The notes beneath the pieces are model-generated. The model was not told where the DNA came from, did no database searches, and was given only the letters and a program-made list of their open reading frames with translations. A program made the position numbers and the translations under genes. Positions 7,518 to 16,154 of a stretch of DNA of 64,000 bases are shown here, in pieces. Positions within the stretch are counted from its first letter, which is position 1; each line of letters opens with the position of its first letter. The DNA is from Primorskyibacter aestuariivivens (lineage in GTDB: Bacteria; Pseudomonadota; Alphaproteobacteria; Rhodobacterales; Rhodobacteraceae): NCBI RefSeq assembly GCF_028023675.1, contig NZ_JAQIOZ010000019.1, forward strand, positions 1 to 64,000, in the 5' to 3' direction.

Positions 7518-7943
7518 TTACTTTCCGTTCTTTACCAGAACTGTTCCGTCTTCCTGCACGACCCCGAACAAAGTCGAGCGGCTTGCAAGATTCATCACGC
7601 GTATGCGGTCCCCGGCACCCCCACGCCCCAGCGCGCGTCCATCGACCTGGATCCGAAGCTGGCTGGTGGTGAATACAAGGCTGACAAACTGGTTGGGGGT
7701 CACGATTGCGGGCGCGCGCACATCGCCGGGAAAGACCGGGCGGCCCGCGTAGAGCGTGACGCTGGCTTCCTGACCGACCAATTGGTCAAAACTCTGGACG
7801 GCCCCTGCGACATCCCGCTCCAGCACCGTCAGATCCTGCGCGGAAATGACGGTTTCCGCCCGCAGGTTCCGCACCGGCACGACAATGTCGGCCAGCAGTG
7901 GCTCGGCCAACAGCGCCGCGAGTATGACAAGAGCGTTGCGCAT
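7518..7943 (-). CDS. flgA: P-ring assembly chaperone FlgA
   Basis: Periplasmic chaperone for P-ring (FlgI) assembly. The 141-aa protein has a signal peptide (MRNALVILAALLAEPLLA), an SAF-like segment (VPVRNLRAETVISAQDLTVLE) and the conserved C-terminal IRVMNLASRSTLFGVVQEDGTV. It is short compared with enterobacterial FlgA, as usual in this family. ATG 7943 overlaps the flgG stop as TGATG, indicating translational coupling. Confidence 0.88.
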   Translation of the reverse strand: MRNALVILAALLAEPLLADIVVPVRNLRAETVISAQDLTVLERDVAGAVQSFDQLVGQEASVTLYAGRPVFPGDVRAPAIVTPNQFVSLVFTTSQLRIQVDGRALGRGGAGDRIRVMNLASRSTLFGVVQEDGTVLVKNGK

Positions 7944-8728
7944 CACCGGATCTGGGTTGTCGCGCCCAGCATCTGGTCGGCGGCGGTGATGACCTTGGCG
8001 TTCAGCTCGTAGCCGCGCTGCGCCTCGATCAATTCGGTCACCTCGCGCACGGCATCTACAGAGCTGTCCTCCAGATACCCCTGGCGCAGGATGCCGAGCC
8101 CGTCCTGACCGGGTGTCGATACCACCGGCGCGCCCGAGGCCTCGGTTTCGGTGAACAGGTTGCTGCCGATCGCCTCCAGCCCCTTGGCATTGGTAAAGCC
8201 CACAAGGTTGAACTGCCCCAGCAGCTGCGCCTCGGCCGCATCGGCGAAATAGGCATAGACCTCGCCATCGGCATTGATCGAAATGCTGCGCGCATCCGCC
8301 GGAATGACAACTTCGGGAGCCACCGAGAACCCGTCGGACGTGACGATCAGCCCTTCGGCATTGCGTTTGAGCGCTCCGTCGCGGGTATAGGCGGCCTGGC
8401 CGGAGGGCAGCGTGACCTCGAGATAGCCGCGCCCGTCGATGGCGATATCGAGATCGTTGTTGGTTGCAGAAAGTGCCCCCTGTTGCAGATGGATGGATAC
8501 CGCCGCCGGGCGGACACCAAGCCCAAGCTGAACACCGGTGGGCAGGACCGTCCCGTCCGAGGCATTGATCGTCCCGGCTCGGGCGTATTGCTGATAATGC
8601 AGGTCGGCGAACTCGGCGCGCCGGGCGTTATAACCGGTGGTGGACATATTCGCGAGGTTGTTCGAGATCGTCTCGACCCGCATCTGTTGAGCGGCCATAC
8701 CCGTGGCCGCAATTTTCAAGGCTCGCAT
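7943..8728 (-). CDS. flgG: Flagellar distal rod protein FlgG
   Basis: Builds the distal rod. Of 261 aa, the N-terminus shows the rod/hook signature AATGMAAQQMRVETISNNLANMSTTGY (D0 helix), the centre DLDIAIDGRGYLEVTLPSG and AYTRDGALKRNAEGLIVTSDG, and the C-terminus EDSSVDAVREVTELIEAQRGYELNAKVI. I use ATG 8728 (MRALKIAATG) instead of a TTG two codons earlier. Neighbours are flgF (10 bases upstream) and flgA (overlap). Confidence 0.95.
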   Translation of the reverse strand: MRALKIAATGMAAQQMRVETISNNLANMSTTGYNARRAEFADLHYQQYARAGTINASDGTVLPTGVQLGLGVRPAAVSIHLQQGALSATNNDLDIAIDGRGYLEVTLPSGQAAYTRDGALKRNAEGLIVTSDGFSVAPEVVIPADARSISINADGEVYAYFADAAEAQLLGQFNLVGFTNAKGLEAIGSNLFTETEASGAPVVSTPGQDGLGILRQGYLEDSSVDAVREVTELIEAQRGYELNAKVITAADQMLGATTQIR

Positions 8729-8738
8729 TGTCAAATCC

Positions 8739-9452
8739 TTATTTCAGAAGGGTTTTCAGAGCTGTGCGTGTACGTTCATGTTCAGCCTCGGCAAAAGACT
8801 GACCCATCTCATAGGCGCGTTTCACGGCAATCATCCTTGCGATCTGGCCAACCGCATCGACATTGGAGTTTTCCAGAAAGCCCTGTACGACACGCGATGA
8901 CCCGGAGGGTTCGAATCCACCTTCGACACGGAACATAACCCCCCCTTCACGCAGCAGCTCGGACCCTTCGACAGGTTGAACAACGCCAAGCTGTGCCAGA
9001 GGGCGGCCATTGCTGCTGAGCGTGCCGTCAGCGGAAACAGACAGGTCCGAGGCATCGGGCGGTACGAAAATCGGCGCGCCACCGGGGTCCAGAACGGGAT
9101 AGCCGTCCTTGGTCACGAGATCACCCTGGGCATTGGGCGCAAAGCTGCCTGCACGGGTCAGACGTTCACCTTGGGGCGATTGCACAAGGAAATACCCCTC
9201 ACCCTCGATGGCAAAGTCGAACTGACCGCCGGTCTTGGTCATGGCCCCTTGCAGGGTCGAGCTGAAATCATAGTTGGCCAGCGCCATGGAGAGCGACGGC
9301 TCGCCTTCCACCCTTTGAACATATTCAGAAAATCCGACTGTCTCCTGCCGGAACCCGGTGGTGGCGGTATTGGCGATATTGTTGGCAATCGCCTGCATTT
9401 CTCGCAGCAGCCCCACCTGGCGGGTCAACGTTGTATAGCTTGCATTTTCCAC
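8739..9452 (-). CDS. flgF: Flagellar proximal rod protein FlgF
   Basis: Rod protein of 237 aa with the same architecture as FlgG: QVGLLREMQAIANNIANTATTGFRQ at the N-terminus, FDFAIEGEGYFLVQSPQGERLTRAG in the middle and VDAVGQIARMIAVKRAYEM at the C-terminus. The start is GTG 9452, because TTGGAGGATAAC precedes it; a TTG at 9464 would place the Shine-Dalgarno inside the gene. It follows fliQ at once. Confidence 0.93.
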   Translation of the reverse strand: MENASYTTLTRQVGLLREMQAIANNIANTATTGFRQETVGFSEYVQRVEGEPSLSMALANYDFSSTLQGAMTKTGGQFDFAIEGEGYFLVQSPQGERLTRAGSFAPNAQGDLVTKDGYPVLDPGGAPIFVPPDASDLSVSADGTLSSNGRPLAQLGVVQPVEGSELLREGGVMFRVEGGFEPSGSSRVVQGFLENSNVDAVGQIARMIAVKRAYEMGQSFAEAEHERTRTALKTLLK

Positions 9453-9453
9453 G

Positions 9454-9720
9454 TTATCCTCCAACGATCAAAGGGATGATCCAGTCCTGAAAAAAGCTGA
9501 CCAACCGTTCGGTCATAAAGCTCATGGACACCCAGAACACGATGATGATGGCCCCGAGTTTCGGCACAAAGGTGAGCGTCATCTCTTGGATCGAGGTCAG
9601 CGCCTGGAACAATCCGATGGCCAGCCCGGTGACAAGCGCGACCCCAAGGATAGGCATGGATATCATCGCGGATATCCAAAGCCCCTGGCGCAACGTGTCG
9701 TAGAACAGGGCCTCATTCAT
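9454..9720 (-). CDS. fliQ: Flagellar export apparatus protein FliQ
   Basis: Inner-membrane component of the type III export gate (FliPQR). The 88-aa protein has two membrane helices (about 15-38 and 50-75) and the family segment GLFQALTSIQEMTLTFVPKLGAII. It stands between fliE and flgF, a common order in Rhodobacteraceae. fliP and fliR are not in this window. Confidence 0.93.
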   Translation of the reverse strand: MNEALFYDTLRQGLWISAMISMPILGVALVTGLAIGLFQALTSIQEMTLTFVPKLGAIIIVFWVSMSFMTERLVSFFQDWIIPLIVGG

Positions 9721-9723
9721 GGC

Positions 9724-10014
9724 TCAGACAGGCATTCTCAGGATTTCCTGATAGGCTTCGACCACCTTGTCGCGCACGGTCACGACGGTTTCGACGGCCA
9801 GCTCGGATTGTGCCAGCGCCTGGACAAGCGCATGCGGATCCGCGTCGCCGGTCATGGCGGATTTGGCCGTGGTTTCGCTATGCTGCAGCGTTTCGGCAAA
9901 GTCCCGGGCGGTGTCAAAGATCAGGTTGCTGGCACTTGCAGAACCTTGCGCCGCTTCGGTGGCGGGCTTGAGCGCGTTGTAATTCTGCGCGGCGAAAAGA
10001 GATCGGACATCCAT
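9724..10014 (-). CDS. fliE: Flagellar hook-basal body protein FliE
   Basis: Links the MS-ring to the rod. The 96-aa protein is helical, with the conserved C-terminal pattern AQSELAVETVVTVRDKVVEAYQEILRMPV. ATG 10014 has a strong upstream AAAGGAGGAATCC. Spaced 18 bases after flgC and 3 before fliQ. Confidence 0.9.
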   Translation of the reverse strand: MDVRSLFAAQNYNALKPATEAAQGSASASNLIFDTARDFAETLQHSETTAKSAMTGDADPHALVQALAQSELAVETVVTVRDKVVEAYQEILRMPV

Positions 10015-10032
10015 TCTGGATTCCTCCTTTGA

Positions 10033-10413
10033 TTAACGTCTGAGAAGATCGAGCAGGCTGGATGACATCTGCCTTGCCTGGTCGAACATTTTGAGATTGG
10101 CCTCGTAACTGCGCTGGGCTTCGCGCGCGTCGGCGATTTCAATCAGCAGCGACACGTTTGATCCGTCATAGCGGCCGGACGGATCTGCCAGCGGGTGCGA
10201 TGGATCATAGATGCTGGTTAACGGGCTTTGATCGGTGCGCACGCGGCCCAATTCGACCTGTCCGGCCTCCTGCATCTGTCGGAAGGACACGGTTTTGCGC
10301 CGGTAGCCCGGTGTATCGACATTGGCGATGTTCTCCGACAGGTGCTTCAACCGCGCGGTCTGTGCCTTGAGCCCGCTGGCGGAGATTGACAGGGAAGACG
10401 AGAAATCAGTCAT
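10033..10413 (-). CDS. flgC: Flagellar proximal rod protein FlgC
   Basis: Proximal rod subunit of 126 aa. N-terminal SASGLKAQTARLKHLSENIANVDTPGYRRK and C-terminal EIADAREAQRSYEANLKMFDQARQMSSSLLDLLRR are the family signatures. Second gene of the flgB-flgC-fliE-fliQ-flgF-flgG-flgA-flgH-fliL run. Confidence 0.94.
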   Translation of the reverse strand: MTDFSSSLSISASGLKAQTARLKHLSENIANVDTPGYRRKTVSFRQMQEAGQVELGRVRTDQSPLTSIYDPSHPLADPSGRYDGSNVSLLIEIADAREAQRSYEANLKMFDQARQMSSSLLDLLRR

Positions 10414-10428
10414 CGGTGATACCCCCGT

Positions 10429-10818
10429 TTACCTGCGGCCAAGGCTGGAGCGCAGGATGGTCATGGATGATTTGTAGATCGCGATGGCGCGGTCATGGTG
10501 GCGTTTGATCTCCACCGCGCGGACCATTTCGGTTTCAAGCGAAACGGAATTGCGATTCGGTTCATTCGCAGCTGACGGATCTGTCCGGACCTGTGGCGTT
10601 GCGGTCGGGCTGGCCCCGTGCAAATGCGAGGTCCGCGTCGCTTTCAACCCTGGTTCCGCGTCGCCCAAATGCAGGATCTGTTTGAACGGAAGCAGGTCCT
10701 GCGCCTGATACCCAGGTGTGTCAGCATGGGCGATATTTCTTGCGACTAGAGACTGTCTTTGCGCCGCGTGGCCGGCCATGGCCGAGGCCAGGCGGAAAAT
10801 TTCAAGATTTTGGTACAT
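10429..10818 (-). CDS. flgB: Flagellar proximal rod protein FlgB
   Basis: Proximal rod subunit. I choose ATG 10818 (MYQNLEIFRLASAM), with GAGGGAGAAG just upstream, over a start nine codons earlier. It contains QSLVARNIAHADTPGYQAQDLLPF and the C-terminal EMVRAVEIKRHHDRAIAIYKSSMTILRSSLGRR; 129 aa is normal. First gene of the minus-strand operon and divergent from fliI, so the 85 bases between them should hold both promoters. Confidence 0.93.
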   Translation of the reverse strand: MYQNLEIFRLASAMAGHAAQRQSLVARNIAHADTPGYQAQDLLPFKQILHLGDAEPGLKATRTSHLHGASPTATPQVRTDPSAANEPNRNSVSLETEMVRAVEIKRHHDRAIAIYKSSMTILRSSLGRR

Positions 10819-10903
10819 CGGGGCTTCTCCCTCGATTGGCTTCAATCAAGGCTTAACCCTGATTCCTTTAGAAACCGTTTTCAGGAACTGAAGGAAGCGA
10901 CCG

Positions 10904-12286
10904 ATGGCCATGCAGAAATTCGAATCCCTCCGCGACCGGTTGGCAAAGCTGACCCCGGTGCGGCCCTTTGGACGCGTTGTCGGGGCCGAGAGTGCCTGTC
11001 TCAAAGTGGCGGGCCTGAATGGCTATGCGAGAATCGGGGATCATCTGCGATTGACCCGGTCCGATGGCGTGGATGTGGGTGGCGAAGTCGTGCAGCTTGC
11101 CCCGGATGGGTTGATCATGTTGCCGGATAATCGGCTTGAGGGCATCGCCGTCGGAAACAAGGTTTTTGTTGAACCCGACACAGGGCTTGCGCCTTGTGAT
11201 GCGTGGATCGGGCGGATCATCGATCCCTATGGCGTCCCACTGGATGGCAAGCCAATGCAACCGGGTGCGCAGGTCTATGCGCTGGACGCGCCGCCGCCGC
11301 CGCCTGCGCAACGCAAGAAGCTGGGCGATCGCATGGATACCGGGATGGTTCTCTTCAATACGATTCTGCCGCTGGCGCGGGGCCAACGCATAGGGATTTT
11401 CGCCGGTTCCGGCGTGGGCAAGACCAGTTTGCTGGCGCATTTCGCGCGCCACATGGAGGCCGAGGTCGTCGTGATCGCTCTTGTCGGTGAACGCGGCCGC
11501 GAATTGCGGGAATTCATCGACGAAGCTCTTGGACCGCAGGGCATGCAACGCAGCATCGTGGTGGCCGCAACCTCGGATCGGTCGGCATTGGTCAGGCGCA
11601 GATGCCCGGCGGCTGCAACGGCGATTGCCGAGTATTTTCGGGATCAGGGCCGTCAGGTTCTGCTTCTGACAGACTCCATCACGCGTTTCGCCGAAGCCCA
11701 CCGCGAGGTGGCAACCACAAGCGGCGAATTGCCCGCATTGCGGGGCTATCCACCGTCCATGTCGCATAGCGTCATGTCTCTCTGTGAACGCGCTGGTCCG
11801 GGTACGCAGGATCAGGGCGATATCACGGCGATCTATACCGTCCTTGTCGCGGGCTCTGACATGGACGAGCCGGTTGCGGATGTGTTGCGCGGAGTGCTGG
11901 ACGGTCACGTGACCATGGACCGGGCGATTGCGGAGCGCGGGCGGTTTCCCGCCGTTGACATCCTGCGTTCGGTCTCGCGAAGCCTGCCGGGATGCGCGAC
12001 GGATCGTCAGAATGACCGGATTGCGACGGCCCGGAAGTATCTTGGCGCCTTTGCCGAGGCCGAAACAATGGTGCGTGCCGGTCTTTATGCGGATGGTTCC
12101 GATCTTGTGCTGGATCAGGCGCTTGTCATTCACGACCGTCTGGACGCGCTTGCGGCACAGGTCGAAACCGGTGGCATTGACGCGAGTTTTGAAAAGCTGG
12201 AACGGCTCTTGGCGGAGGCCGAAGCCTATCGTGGCAGATCTGGTCGCGGCTCTCAGCAGTTAGTGACCCCGCCGGGGTCCCAGTGA
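10904..12286 (+). CDS. fliI: Flagellum-specific ATPase FliI
   Basis: ATPase of the flagellar type III export apparatus, homologous to the F1 beta subunit. The 460-aa protein has Walker A GSGVGKTS at about 168-175, the segment VVVIALVGERGRELREFI, Walker B region VLLLTDSITRFAEAHREVA, and GYPPSMSHSVMSLCERAG. C-terminal helical region interacts with chaperone-substrate complexes in this family. It is transcribed alone, divergent from flgB and convergent with the DUF1217 gene. Confidence 0.95.
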   Translation: MAMQKFESLRDRLAKLTPVRPFGRVVGAESACLKVAGLNGYARIGDHLRLTRSDGVDVGGEVVQLAPDGLIMLPDNRLEGIAVGNKVFVEPDTGLAPCDAWIGRIIDPYGVPLDGKPMQPGAQVYALDAPPPPPAQRKKLGDRMDTGMVLFNTILPLARGQRIGIFAGSGVGKTSLLAHFARHMEAEVVVIALVGERGRELREFIDEALGPQGMQRSIVVAATSDRSALVRRRCPAAATAIAEYFRDQGRQVLLLTDSITRFAEAHREVATTSGELPALRGYPPSMSHSVMSLCERAGPGTQDQGDITAIYTVLVAGSDMDEPVADVLRGVLDGHVTMDRAIAERGRFPAVDILRSVSRSLPGCATDRQNDRIATARKYLGAFAEAETMVRAGLYADGSDLVLDQALVIHDRLDALAAQVETGGIDASFEKLERLLAEAEAYRGRSGRGSQQLVTPPGSQ

Positions 12287-12348
12287 TTCATTTGGCTTGT
12301 CCGAGTTCGTAATGGACGCGCGTATCATGCATGCGCGCGGCGCACTTC

Positions 12349-13143
12349 TCACGAAACAGTTTGCAGGAGCTGTAGCGCGATGCTGCCACCGGATAGTTGA
12401 GACTCGTTGTTCAGTTGGGATTGCAGCAGGAAGTGTTGCACGAGTTCGTTGCGCTGTTCAGCATCGGCGAAACTGTTGATATCGTCAGAACCTAACCTCT
12501 GAAGGGCTTTGTCTTTGAAGGTTTCGAGTTGTCGGTCGAGATCCAGCTTGCCGAAACCCGATGGCAGGTTCAGCGCGGTCTCGAACACCTGACGTAGGGG
12601 CGGCGTGCCCATGATCAGGAACCACTTGGTGTCATTTGTTCCATCTGCGGTGGCCATGCGTTCCAGTTCACGTGTGGCGTTGAGCGCCAAACGCATGGTT
12701 TCGTCCTGATCCCCGACAGAGACTTCGAAGCTGGAGCGGTTGAACAGGTCGACCACCTCGCGTGCGAATGCGGCGGACTTGGTGTTCGGACCAAAAACAT
12801 CGCCGAAGCCAAAGGCCTTGGAAAAGCGGGCATAGCGCTCATCGGCCAGTTTGTTCGCAAGCGCATCAGGGCTGGCCGTCCCCTGACTGAGGATTTCCTT
12901 GATGAAGAACCGATTGTCGAGATCGTCCTGCAACCCATAGGCCCCCAGCGCGACGCGGAGCAACCGACGATCATCGACCAGCTGTTCCGCAGTGGTCACG
13001 GTGCCGATCCTGTCCAGAAAATACTCTGTATCGCGCTGTTGGACAGGGCTATCGGAATACGCCTTGAGCTGTGTTTCAAGCGTCCGGTTCAACAGGGACC
13101 AGGCAACGAGACCCGTGCCGGGGACGATGGGTTGAAAACTCAT
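12349..13143 (-). CDS. DUF1217 flagellar-locus protein
   Basis: 264 aa, beginning MSFQPIVPGTGLVAWSLLNRTL, with repeated helical segments (ADERYARFSKAFGFGDVFG; AFAREVVDLFNRSSFEVSVGDQDETMRLALNATREL) that mark the DUF1217 family found in alphaproteobacterial flagellar clusters. Its molecular role is not established to my knowledge. It overlaps flbT by 4 bases (ATGA) and is therefore cotranscribed with fliC-flaF-flbT. Confidence 0.8.
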   Translation of the reverse strand: MSFQPIVPGTGLVAWSLLNRTLETQLKAYSDSPVQQRDTEYFLDRIGTVTTAEQLVDDRRLLRVALGAYGLQDDLDNRFFIKEILSQGTASPDALANKLADERYARFSKAFGFGDVFGPNTKSAAFAREVVDLFNRSSFEVSVGDQDETMRLALNATRELERMATADGTNDTKWFLIMGTPPLRQVFETALNLPSGFGKLDLDRQLETFKDKALQRLGSDDINSFADAEQRNELVQHFLLQSQLNNESQLSGGSIALQLLQTVS

Positions 13144-13544
13144 CGTGGCACCGCGGCAAGCAACCTGTCCTCACGCGGAAGGAGCGCGCGAAGCGCTTTG
13201 AGGCATTGGTAGAACTGGCCATTGATCAATGCATCTGTCGCTTTCCCAAGCAGCCGACGGCTGTCGTGATCGGTCAGAATCCGGCTCAGCTCTTCGATCC
13301 GCCGCAGGAGTTGCTGGCGCGTCGGTTCTGGGTCTGCGTCACCGGTGAGGATCAGCTGGGTGGCAAAGCAGACGCGCCGCACCGGAGTTGTTGCCTCATC
13401 CGGATGGATCGCATCGCGCAGCCGCAGAATATTGGCGTCGGGCGTCAGGATGGAAAACCGGCTGCGGCGGTCCCCGTTTTCAACCACAGCACCGTTGATG
13501 AGCACTCGCTCGCGGGGCCCGAGTTTCAGAACAAGCCCGCTCAT
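13140..13544 (-). CDS. flbT: Flagellin translation regulator FlbT
   Basis: FlbT binds the 5' leader of flagellin mRNA and controls its stability and translation in Caulobacter and relatives. The 134-aa protein starts MSGLVLKLGPRERVLINGAVVENGD, with RRIEELSRILTD and ALINGQFYQCLKALRALLPRE, all family-typical. It overlaps flaF by 4 bases and the DUF1217 gene by 4 bases. Confidence 0.93.
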   Translation of the reverse strand: MSGLVLKLGPRERVLINGAVVENGDRRSRFSILTPDANILRLRDAIHPDEATTPVRRVCFATQLILTGDADPEPTRQQLLRRIEELSRILTDHDSRRLLGKATDALINGQFYQCLKALRALLPREDRLLAAVPR

Positions 13545-13918
13545 GGCTGACCCGTCCTGTTGTTCAGGCCGCGCAGGATGGCCGTGTTGATCTCGATCAG
13601 CGGTGCGGCATCGGCGGTTTTGCCAAGGACCTGGGCCGAATGACGCTTTGTAAACTCTGCCAGATAGAGAATGCGCGCTCGCAATTCCTTGGGCAGACCG
13701 TTCTGCGCATCGGAAACATCAGCGGCGAGAAGGGTCCAGAGTTGGTTGTTCTTGTGGAGAGCGGCAGCAAGCCTCGGAAAATTTGCGGCAGCCTCTTTCG
13801 CGGCGCTTTTCAGTTCATGGGTGACACGTGCGATTGTGTCATACTCGGCCTGCCGTTCGGTTTTGGTGGGCGAGCCGAATTGCGCATAGGCGCGCATTGC
13901 CATTGAATGTGCGGTCAC
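13541..13918 (-). CDS. flaF: Flagellar biosynthesis regulator FlaF
   Basis: FlaF acts with FlbT in flagellin expression and secretion. The 125-aa protein is helical, with AYAQFGSPTKTERQAEYDTIARVTHELK and LWTLLAADVSDAQNGLPKELRARILYLAEFT. GTG 13918 is preceded by AAAGGA at a good distance, so I prefer it to the later ATG codons. It lies 80 bases after fliC with a strong hairpin between. Confidence 0.9.
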   Translation of the reverse strand: MTAHSMAMRAYAQFGSPTKTERQAEYDTIARVTHELKSAAKEAAANFPRLAAALHKNNQLWTLLAADVSDAQNGLPKELRARILYLAEFTKRHSAQVLGKTADAAPLIEINTAILRGLNNRTGQP

Positions 13919-13964
13919 GACACATCCTTTCGATCATTTCATGAGGGGAGTGGGATCAAGAGCT

Positions 13965-13989
13965 CCGGGCGGGATTTGCGCCCGCCCGG
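13965..13989 (-). terminator. Hairpin between fliC and flaF
   Basis: CCGGGCGGG pairs with CCCGCCCGG around a 7-base loop, 11 bases past the fliC stop on the minus strand. It lacks a long U run, so it may be an attenuator or a stabilising 3' end letting abundant fliC message be separated from flaF-flbT. Confidence 0.6.
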
Positions 13990-13999
13990 AAAATCCACC

Positions 14000-15214
14000 T
14001 TAGCGGAAGAGCGACAGCAACGATTGCGGTGCCTGATTGGCAATGGACAAGGACTGAACGCCCAGCTGCTGCTGAACCTGGAGCGCTTGCAGCCGTGCCG
14101 ATGCTTCTTCCATATTCGCGTCCACCATCGCGCCGATCCCCGACTTCATCGAGTCCGTGAGGTTCGAAATGAAGGTTGCCTGCGTTTCAATCCGTCCTTC
14201 GACGGAGCCAAAGGCCGCCGATGCCGTGATCGAGACATTGATCAGGCTTTCAACGGTGGCAAGCGCCGAGGTCGCGCCGACACCAGTGCTGACATCGATC
14301 CCGCTCATCGCGCCCAGCCCACCCGAACCGGCATTCACAAACTGGCCGGTCACGGTGATGTCGTCACCGCCGGCATTGGTGAAATCAAGCGTGCCCGGTG
14401 TCCCACTGTCATAATCCACCGTCAGACCAGCAATACCGAGGTTATCGATCGCGTTTTTCAGACCGACTGCGACAATGTCCGATGTTGTCGTCGCAGCCGC
14501 ATCGTCGGCGGTCACCGTGTAGGAGACTTCCTGTCCCGCGACATTCAAAGTCACCTTGTCACCGGCCGCAAAGGCTGTACCTGCGCTGTCGTCGATGGTG
14601 ATTGTGTCATTGCCACCACCGTTGTCCAGCGACAGAGTCACGGTGTCACCATTGGCCGACGGCACACCGCCAGACGAGCCGAAGACATCATTGGCCGTGT
14701 AGCTTCCCGAAGACAGGCTTTGTGCGGTCACGGTGATTGAAGACGCGGTCACATTGCCCGAGGAATCGCGGTCGAGAGAAGCCAGGATGGAGGCGCTGGC
14801 TGTAGACCCGTTCACCAGGTTCAGACCGTTGAACTGCGCGGCACCGACCACGGCATTGATCTGGTCCTTGAGTGCTGTCACATCCGCGTTGATCTTGGTG
14901 CGGTCAACATTGTCTTCCTGCGCGGCGACGATCTTGCCCTTCATCTGGGTCAGGAGGTCGGTGACAGTTTCCGCGGCATTGCGCGCAACGGCAACGGTGG
15001 ATTGGCCCAACGAAAGGCTGTCGCTGATCGCCTTGAACCCTTTGACATCGGACTCCATCACCTTGGAAATCGCCCATACCGCAGAGTTGTCTTTGGCAGT
15101 TGCAATCTTTTTACCAGTGGAGATTTCGCTCTGGACCTGAGCGAGGTTGGAGTTGATACCCTTCAGAGTCTGAAGCGCGACCATTGCGCTGTTGTTGGTC
15201 AGAATACTGGACAT
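14000..15214 (-). CDS. fliC: Flagellin
   Basis: Structural subunit of the filament, 404 aa. N-terminal D0/D1 region MSSILTNNSAMVALQTLKGINSNLAQVQSEISTGKK (1-36) and C-terminal LQALQVQQQLGVQSLSIANQAPQSLLSLFR are conserved; the centre (about 150-300) is variable, rich in Gly, Asp, Thr and Ser. ATG 15214 follows AAAGGGAAAG; an upstream start adding seven residues is unlikely. Only one flagellin gene is present in the window. Its leader and downstream flaF/flbT indicate post-transcriptional control. Confidence 0.96.
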   Translation of the reverse strand: MSSILTNNSAMVALQTLKGINSNLAQVQSEISTGKKIATAKDNSAVWAISKVMESDVKGFKAISDSLSLGQSTVAVARNAAETVTDLLTQMKGKIVAAQEDNVDRTKINADVTALKDQINAVVGAAQFNGLNLVNGSTASASILASLDRDSSGNVTASSITVTAQSLSSGSYTANDVFGSSGGVPSANGDTVTLSLDNGGGNDTITIDDSAGTAFAAGDKVTLNVAGQEVSYTVTADDAAATTTSDIVAVGLKNAIDNLGIAGLTVDYDSGTPGTLDFTNAGGDDITVTGQFVNAGSGGLGAMSGIDVSTGVGATSALATVESLINVSITASAAFGSVEGRIETQATFISNLTDSMKSGIGAMVDANMEEASARLQALQVQQQLGVQSLSIANQAPQSLLSLFR

Positions 15215-15418
15215 GTAGCTTTCCCTTTGTCGCATGACGCTTTGCGTCGTTTCATGGCTGGGTTCATTGCTGAGCCCACGTCATTCTGACGAATGCAGGT
15301 GCCGTGTTTTGCGGCATCTGCGCCACCCCTCAGGTGCGACGCCCATCTGAAGCTGGATGTCCTAATGGAATCCTAAACGCCTCCAATCGTGTCCGCAGCA
15401 TTTGACTCAAACCCAAAG

Positions 15419-15775
15419 CTAGGCGCGTTTTTCGACCTTGTCGCCGGTCGCAAGACGAAACGCGCGCCGTTTGCCTTGCCTGTCGTAGGTTTCAAGGGTC
15501 GATTGAACGTTACGCAGCGTGGAAATGCGCTGAAAAACAGCCTGGATTCCTCTTTGGGAGTGCTCGAGAAGGTTCTGATTGCGCAGCAATTTATGCCTGA
15601 GATCGTCAAGCCCGCCCTCGTCTGGCTCGTTCATATCTTTTAGCAGTTCAAGCAACGTTTGCTTGGTCTCGAGTATACGGCCGACCGCTTCGATATCGCC
15701 GCGCAGGATCGCTGCCTTTTCCTGATCCAGAAGGTCATTCAACTCGTCCAGAATTCCAATCTCAACTTCCGTCAT
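15419..15775 (-). CDS. FlgN-like flagellar chaperone (putative)
   Basis: 118 aa, almost entirely helical with heptad-like patterns (EIGILDELNDLLDQEKAAILRGDIEAVGRILETKQTLLELLKDM), the type of small coiled-coil protein that chaperones hook-associated proteins FlgK/FlgL. It overlaps the upstream rod-binding gene by 14 bases. The FlgN assignment comes from length, helicity and position; sequence identity in this family is low, so another export chaperone is possible. Confidence 0.6.
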   Translation of the reverse strand: MTEVEIGILDELNDLLDQEKAAILRGDIEAVGRILETKQTLLELLKDMNEPDEGGLDDLRHKLLRNQNLLEHSQRGIQAVFQRISTLRNVQSTLETYDRQGKRRAFRLATGDKVEKRA

Positions 15776-16046
15776 GGACCGTCTCCATCAATGATTTTAT
15801 AAACATTTCGCTCAATCCAAGGCCTCCCGCCCGGCTGATCGCATGTGCCTGGGCCTCGATCAGAAAGGAACTGAACTGGCTTTCTCCAGCGCCACCGCCA
15901 AAGCTATTGGGCGCGCTTCCCAGCCCTGCTGATTTCAGCATTTCTGCCAAAAACGCCGCCTCCAGTTTTTGCGCAGCGCTGCGAATCTCCTCAGGGACCT
16001 GAGTGGCACCACCTTGACCGGGGGTATTGGATACCAGTGGAATCAT
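15762..16046 (-). CDS. FlgJ-type rod-binding protein (N-terminal domain only)
   Basis: 94 aa, starting at ATG 16046 (MIPLVSNTPGQG). The segment EEIRSAAQKLEAAFLAEMLKSAGLG is the rod-binding domain of FlgJ, which caps the growing rod. The muramidase domain of enterobacterial FlgJ is absent, as is usual in alphaproteobacteria, so a separate lytic enzyme is needed. First gene of a pair with the FlgN-like gene, divergent from fliK. Confidence 0.8.
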   Translation of the reverse strand: MIPLVSNTPGQGGATQVPEEIRSAAQKLEAAFLAEMLKSAGLGSAPNSFGGGAGESQFSSFLIEAQAHAISRAGGLGLSEMFIKSLMETVHDGS

Positions 16047-16154
16047 GAAAACCTCCAAATTGAGCAGGATTTTCTGAATTTGCCTTGAGACCGGTAAAGA
16101 TACGGTAACGACATTTGCGGATAGTGTTCGGAATAGAACAAGGCGGAGAACCGC

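Noticed and set aside
10868-12133. 421-codon minus-strand open frame opposite fliI
   Set aside because: Shadow of fliI, with no start context or domain of its own.
15762-16046. FlgJ truncation (missing muramidase domain) as a broken gene
   Set aside because: Single-domain FlgJ-type proteins are normal in alphaproteobacteria.
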